From: Leucaena leucocephala
Taxonomy: Eukaryota > Streptophyta > Magnoliopsida > Fabales > Fabaceae
Length of the DNA stretch: 64,000 nucleotides
Reading direction: 5' to 3'
NCBI GenBank assembly: GCA_037074615.1
Contig: CM073557.1
Span: 9,192,501 to 9,256,500, forward strand
A program made the position numbers and the translations under genes. The notes under the pieces were generated by a model. That model made no database searches. It had not been told where the DNA came from and was given only the letters and a program-made list of their open reading frames with translations. Positions 59,440 through 64,000 of the stretch are shown here, piece after piece. Position 1 is the stretch's first letter, and each line of letters starts with the position of its first letter.

Positions 59440-61225
59440 TGTTAGAAATCGTGCCCTAGGGGCCAATCATTGTCTTATGAACATTATTGATTTATGAATT
59501 TATTAATTGAGTTATCATATTATTTGCATGTTTACTATGATGACCATCCTTGGATAATTCATGATATTATCCTAAATGTCCCTGGTCGATCATCTATGCG
59601 GGAGCACAGATGAAATAAGACCAGTATGACTTTGAAGATGTATAGAGATATAAATCAAAGTCATAAGCACATATAAGAGTACAAGGTGCTGGACCGACCC
59701 GCTATGAGAGAACTGCATGGGTAACGTCATAAGCTTCTCTCATATACAAACCATGTCAATACGCCCTTTGACCTAAGATCATCATGGATTCCTACATGAC
59801 AAAACGCTCAGCTTTGACCTAGTCAAAAGTCACTTTTGACCGAGTGATCATAAAGACTATGTTCGGCCTTAGTGGTTTTTCATGCGGAGGAATGTGAATG
59901 GTCAAGATGGAATTTGTCCCTCACATTCGTAGAGAGATATTACTGGGCCCCTCGATGAATGAGTCTGAGAAATGTATGGCCATACTATAATGGAAAGGTA
60001 GTTCTATTTCTATAGTCAGACTACTCAGGGATCGAGAAAGTAACGGTCAGGAATAGGAGGATGACATTATCCATGCCTCATCCATGACCAAAATATCACG
60101 TGACAGAAGGGACATGATATGGTTGTATAAAAGGTTACATCATTTATCGATCCTCATATGATTTGGGTAGTCGTTATGTCTTGCTAGAGACCGCTTGCGA
60201 CTTGTGGGCTAGTATAGCAAATGGCCCACTGTCAACTTCATATGGGCCTACAGGGTCGCACACAAAATAGCCCAACACGAGCTATGATGTCCAGATTCAT
60301 TGAATCTAAGACATGTCCAGATTCAATGAATGATCCAGGATAGATGTATATATATTTATTTATATTTATATTCGTATATATATATATATATAAATTCGTA
60401 TATATACATTATATGTATATATGAGATTTAATTTATAAGGATAAATTAAATCTCTATCACGTTTGAAATTCGAAATTCAAATTGATAGGATATCTCATAT
60501 AAGAGATGTTTATAAGATTTAATTTATAAGGATAAATTAAATCTCTATCACGTTTGAAATTCGAAATTCAAATTGATAGGATATCTCAAATTTGATTTAT
60601 GAGAATAAATCAAATATAGTTCAGTCTCATCTTTATTTAAAATTAAATAAATGGGTAATTAAATATGTGGGACGGATTTGATATTATTTATTTAATTAGT
60701 TTCTTATAAAATTATACAATATATGATATTGTATTAATTTTGGAATTAATATAAGATTAACTCCAAAATCCAATTCAGTTAACAGAGAAAAACGCATAGC
60801 ATCCTATATATCTGATTTTAGGAGCTGCGTTTTGCACAGAGAAACATATAGAACATAGAAAGGCCGAAGGGGACTCTGTAAAAGGTTTACAGATAAGAAA
60901 CTGTCGAAATAGAGACAGAGAGGATGAACTCTTGAGAAAGCCCTGGAGGGACAAGAGACGCTAGCACGTTGTTCGTGATTGAAACGCTGTTCGTGTGGAT
61001 ACCAGTAGAGGAAGCCGACCTGAGTCGTCGACTTCTTGTGATCAGAAAGGGAGCACGAGCCGCAGAGAGAAGCTGTGAACGTCGTGACCGAAAGCTGTAG
61101 AAGTCGCTGAGGCACACTAAAGGTAATACTTCTTCCCACTTGACTTAAACACATGCGGTAGATCCTGGCAAGGAATGGAAAAATTTTTAAATTAATTTTC
61201 GCTGCGTGTCTTCCAATTCCTTACA
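59440..61225 (+). mobile_element. Solo LTR of the Angela-like copia family
   Basis: Starts TGTTAGAAATCG and ends CCTTACA, 1,786 bp, close to the two LTRs of the full element but with two minisatellite units and its own substitutions. TATA box 1 at 60126-60134. The flanking 5-mers are GTGAG (left) and AGAGG (right): no duplication. The left flank is an unrelated segment and the right flank is the interior of a long gypsy LTR. Confidence 0.9.
60425..60588 (+). repeat. Minisatellite, two units (solo LTR)
   Basis: Unit starts at 60425 and 60516; period 91 because of one extra A before the TTCGAA core. The second unit is partial. Confidence 0.9.
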
Positions 61226-64000
61226 AGAGGTTTAGAAAGGATTGTGATAATGAATAAAAAGGAAAAATAATGATTAGACAAAGCTATAAAATGAGGGACT
61301 AAAATAAAAAGTTTGAAAGTTCTATATAGAAAATGAAAGTAGAAAGAAAAGTTAGGCCAAAATGTGTAATTACCAAAAGTCAAGGGACTTAAATGTAATT
61401 TATTAAAAGTTTATGGGCAAAAATGTAATTATGAGAAAGTTGAGCCGGAAAAGGCCTAAAAATACCCAAAATCATATTAGTCTAAAATTTTTCCAGTAAA
61501 TAGAGAAAATTATTCTAATTATTTTGACGCTTCACAGAATTTTGATATGAGGTCTCGAAAAATTTATATTAATTTTTGAAGTCCAAAAAAATTATTATAG
61601 TATTTCTTGGACCTCAGAATAAGATGAAAATTTATAGTAAATTCTTATATTTAATATGAGAATTTATAAAATTGACAGAGTCAGAAAAAGGAATTCTGTA
61701 GAATTCTTAATGGAATTTACAGTGTAATAAAATACTCGATAAATATCTTTGGGAGAGGTTTCTCAGGATTTGTGCCATAAAGGCAATGGACCCATATGAA
61801 GCCCAAAATGGCATACCAGAGGCCTAATGAGGTGGTTGGACAGTTAAGTGGGCCAAAGTCCAGAGTAACCCGAAAAAGTGTGAAATTACAAAAATACTCC
61901 TTTGTAGTCAGATTATACCAGAGATGGATGGAGGGAATTTTAGACAGGTCAAAAATGTCCAAGCATGTACAGGAGTAATTAGTTAGAGCTAGTATATACC
62001 CTGATGAAGTATAAAGAGGTGTGAAATGACAATTATGCCCTTAGGGTTAATATAGTTCAAGAAAGTACAATAAGAGTATTTTGGTCATTTCTCAAGGGAT
62101 AGTTTGTAGATAAATACTCAGTCTAACAATGTCAATGGAAGGAAAAATCTAGACACTAGTTTTTTTATGGAATACATATTCTGGAATATTATAAAAATTG
62201 GGAACATAAAACAGTCTGGTTTTTGGGAAACTGCTCAGATAAGTGTTGGACTGGACTAGAATTTGTCCTATCAGTATTTCTCCTTTTCTTCAGCCAAACA
62301 CAGCCCTAAATGAGGTCATGCATGGCATCATTAGTGAAGCTTCTAGGGAAAACTTAATGGAAGTAGATTATGGACCATTAGATCAAATAGTAACTAAACT
62401 AATATTGGCCTTCTATTTCCACCAAAAATCTTTATAAATACCCCCACAAAATCTGAAGCAAGCAATGGCATGACAACCTTGGGGAACCTCTTGCAAAATG
62501 AAAACTCAAGCCAAGACAAAGAATATTCAAGGTACCAAAGTTCAAGCAAGCTAGAGATTAAAGGTAAGCAATCTATCCTAACTTATTTTTATTTGATTTG
62601 GGAGCTTGAACTTAGGGTTTTCATGAAAGAAGGTTGAGTTTTCTCTAAGGTGTTTATGCTGTCCAAAACATTAGATGAAAAGGGCAAGAAGAAATTAAAG
62701 TTAAAGTTATATGATTGGAATTTAAACAAGCTAGTTAAGTGATTGGTTGTTGAATCAAGTTGATATTCTTGACTTTGCCATGGTTGAACCATTTCATTTT
62801 GCACTATTCATGATGAAATAAAATGGAATTTCAATGATCTAATGCTTCCATTGAATTTATATGATGATTTTGTGTACGATTGGATAGGTTTTGATCCTTG
62901 GAAGCATTGGAATTCCAAGTTATAGTTTTTGAAGTTCTTCTCTGTTACTGTCCACTAGCATGAATAGTGATTGGAATTTCATGATTTTGATGCTTCCAAT
63001 GGTTTTAAAATGAAAAGTTGTGTGGGATAGAGTGGAGAAACAAGTATGGGAAGCATTAGAATCAAAATGAGAATTTTTGAAAGAAAAGAGGGTGTTATGC
63101 AATTCTATGCAGAACAGTGCATAGAAGATGGAATTTCATGATTCTAAGCTCATAAATGGATTCCAAAGATGAAATTGTGTAGGGTAAAGTCAAGACATCA
63201 ATTAGTTCAAAGGTCAAGTTAATAAGTGAAGACTAGAGAAAGTTATGTTAGTAAAGAGTTTATCAAGGTTAGTCTTGAACATTGTTGGAGTTTGCGGTCC
63301 TAATGAATTATGTAATGAATATGAATGTGTTTAAGACCTTGAAACTTCCAAGAATATGTTAGGAAGTGATTGACCGAAAGGCTTCATGGTTGGAAAGCTA
63401 GGGAGTAAGTGCAAAAGATCAAGAGAAAGGTTTAAGTGCAAGGTAGTGGACTTACCTCTTTATGTGCTTGATGTGGTATGCTTATGTGTTGACATGTATA
63501 TTACATTTGAATGATATTGTGACATGATAAATGACATTGAATGTATTGTGAATAACATGTTTTCCATGGCCATGCACTTTTATACAAAAGTATATAGCAT
63601 GATGGCATATCCCTAAATAAAGAAAGTTTAACGAAATTACATATCATGCATTAGCATCCATCTTGCATATTTAAGTAGAAATATTTGCTACTAAGATTCC
63701 TTAGATGATGGAAGAATCATGTTTGGTACAAAAGCTAAGGAATGGAAGAGGAAGAGTAGACAAGTGATGGCATGTATGTATGTTAGCCTTTTTATGTAAT
63801 GTTTTGTAATATCCATTATATGTAAAGAAAATGTATGAAAGAATTATTGCATAACCATAGTGTATATGAATGCATGAAAGGCAAAAGACATGGTTTATGC
63901 ATACTGGAATAATTATTGAAAGTGAAAGAAAGGAAACTGAAATTGTAAAAACGTAGGTCCTAAAGTAGTTTTGTTGTGGCTTCAGTTTGACCTAGCAAAT
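61226..64000 (+). repeat. Long gypsy LTR, 5' end missing, runs off the window
   Basis: Begins about 48 bp inside the family LTR (AGAGGTTTAGAAAGG) and follows it to the window edge, where it still lacks its last few hundred bases. The part at about 62100-62310 is closer to D-type LTRs, the rest closer to B-type. Open frames at 62243-62437, 62589-62804 and 62920-63102 are LTR sequence. Confidence 0.8.

Noticed and set aside
1..64000. Search by eye for tRNA, rRNA, CRISPR arrays, bacterial-type operons or host plant exons
   Set aside because: None found. Primer-binding sites match tRNA 3' ends but no tRNA gene fold is present, and no reading frame outside retrotransposons shows a known domain.

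Overview
The window is repeat-dense plant nuclear DNA. It is AT-rich, contains no host gene or RNA gene that I can recognise, and is almost entirely LTR retrotransposons inserted into one another. Plant origin is inferred from the element types: a Ty1/copia element of the Angela (BARE-1-like) kind, very long-LTR Ty3/gypsy elements of chromovirus (Tekay/Del-like) type primed by initiator-Met tRNA, and an Athila/Tat-like gypsy element primed by a tRNA-Asp-like site. Such nests are typical of heterochromatin or pericentromeric DNA of flowering plants. I cannot name the species.

Layout. 1-7210: the 5' part of an Athila/Tat-like element on the minus strand (partial LTR, primer-binding site, decayed gag and protease). 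It is split by a 3.5-kb solo LTR (823-4355) with a perfect 5-bp target duplication. 7211-22203: a non-autonomous long-LTR element (here B2). Its right LTR (15322-22203) carries a nested minus-strand mosaic LTR (17318-20918). 22204-27362: a second internal region (E) with decayed gag and protease. It is followed by a divergent LTR (C) that starts at 27363, is interrupted at 28395 and resumes at 57929. Inside that LTR sits element B3 (28396-57928). Inside B3 sits the minus-strand element D (36078-54797). Inside D sits the Angela-like copia element (40065-49142). This makes a four-deep nest. 59440-61225 is a solo LTR of the same copia family, and 61226-64000 is another long LTR running off the right edge.

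Coding capacity. The only near-intact protein is the copia Gag-protease-integrase-RT-RNase H polyprotein (43096-47079). It has no frameshift but two in-frame stops. The gypsy proteins are decayed fragments. B2, B3, D and E all retain, between the primer-binding site and a gag-like segment, a decayed extra reading frame that I do not recognise. In B2 and B3 it is interrupted only by stop codons. This is the most novel-looking signal in the window. Beyond gag (and in E protease) these elements lack pol, and their 3' halves share the same non-coding tail, so they look like a family that lost its own pol.

Mechanism and history. Target duplications, duplicated LTRs and related copies lacking the insertions fix the order of events: E/C first, then B3, then D, then copia. 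The copia LTRs differ by roughly 1.5 percent outside a variable minisatellite (count by eye), so copia is the youngest. Solo LTRs, mosaic LTRs, a solo LTR without matching flanks and microhomology deletions record ongoing removal by recombination. All family names rest on motifs read by eye; no database search was run.
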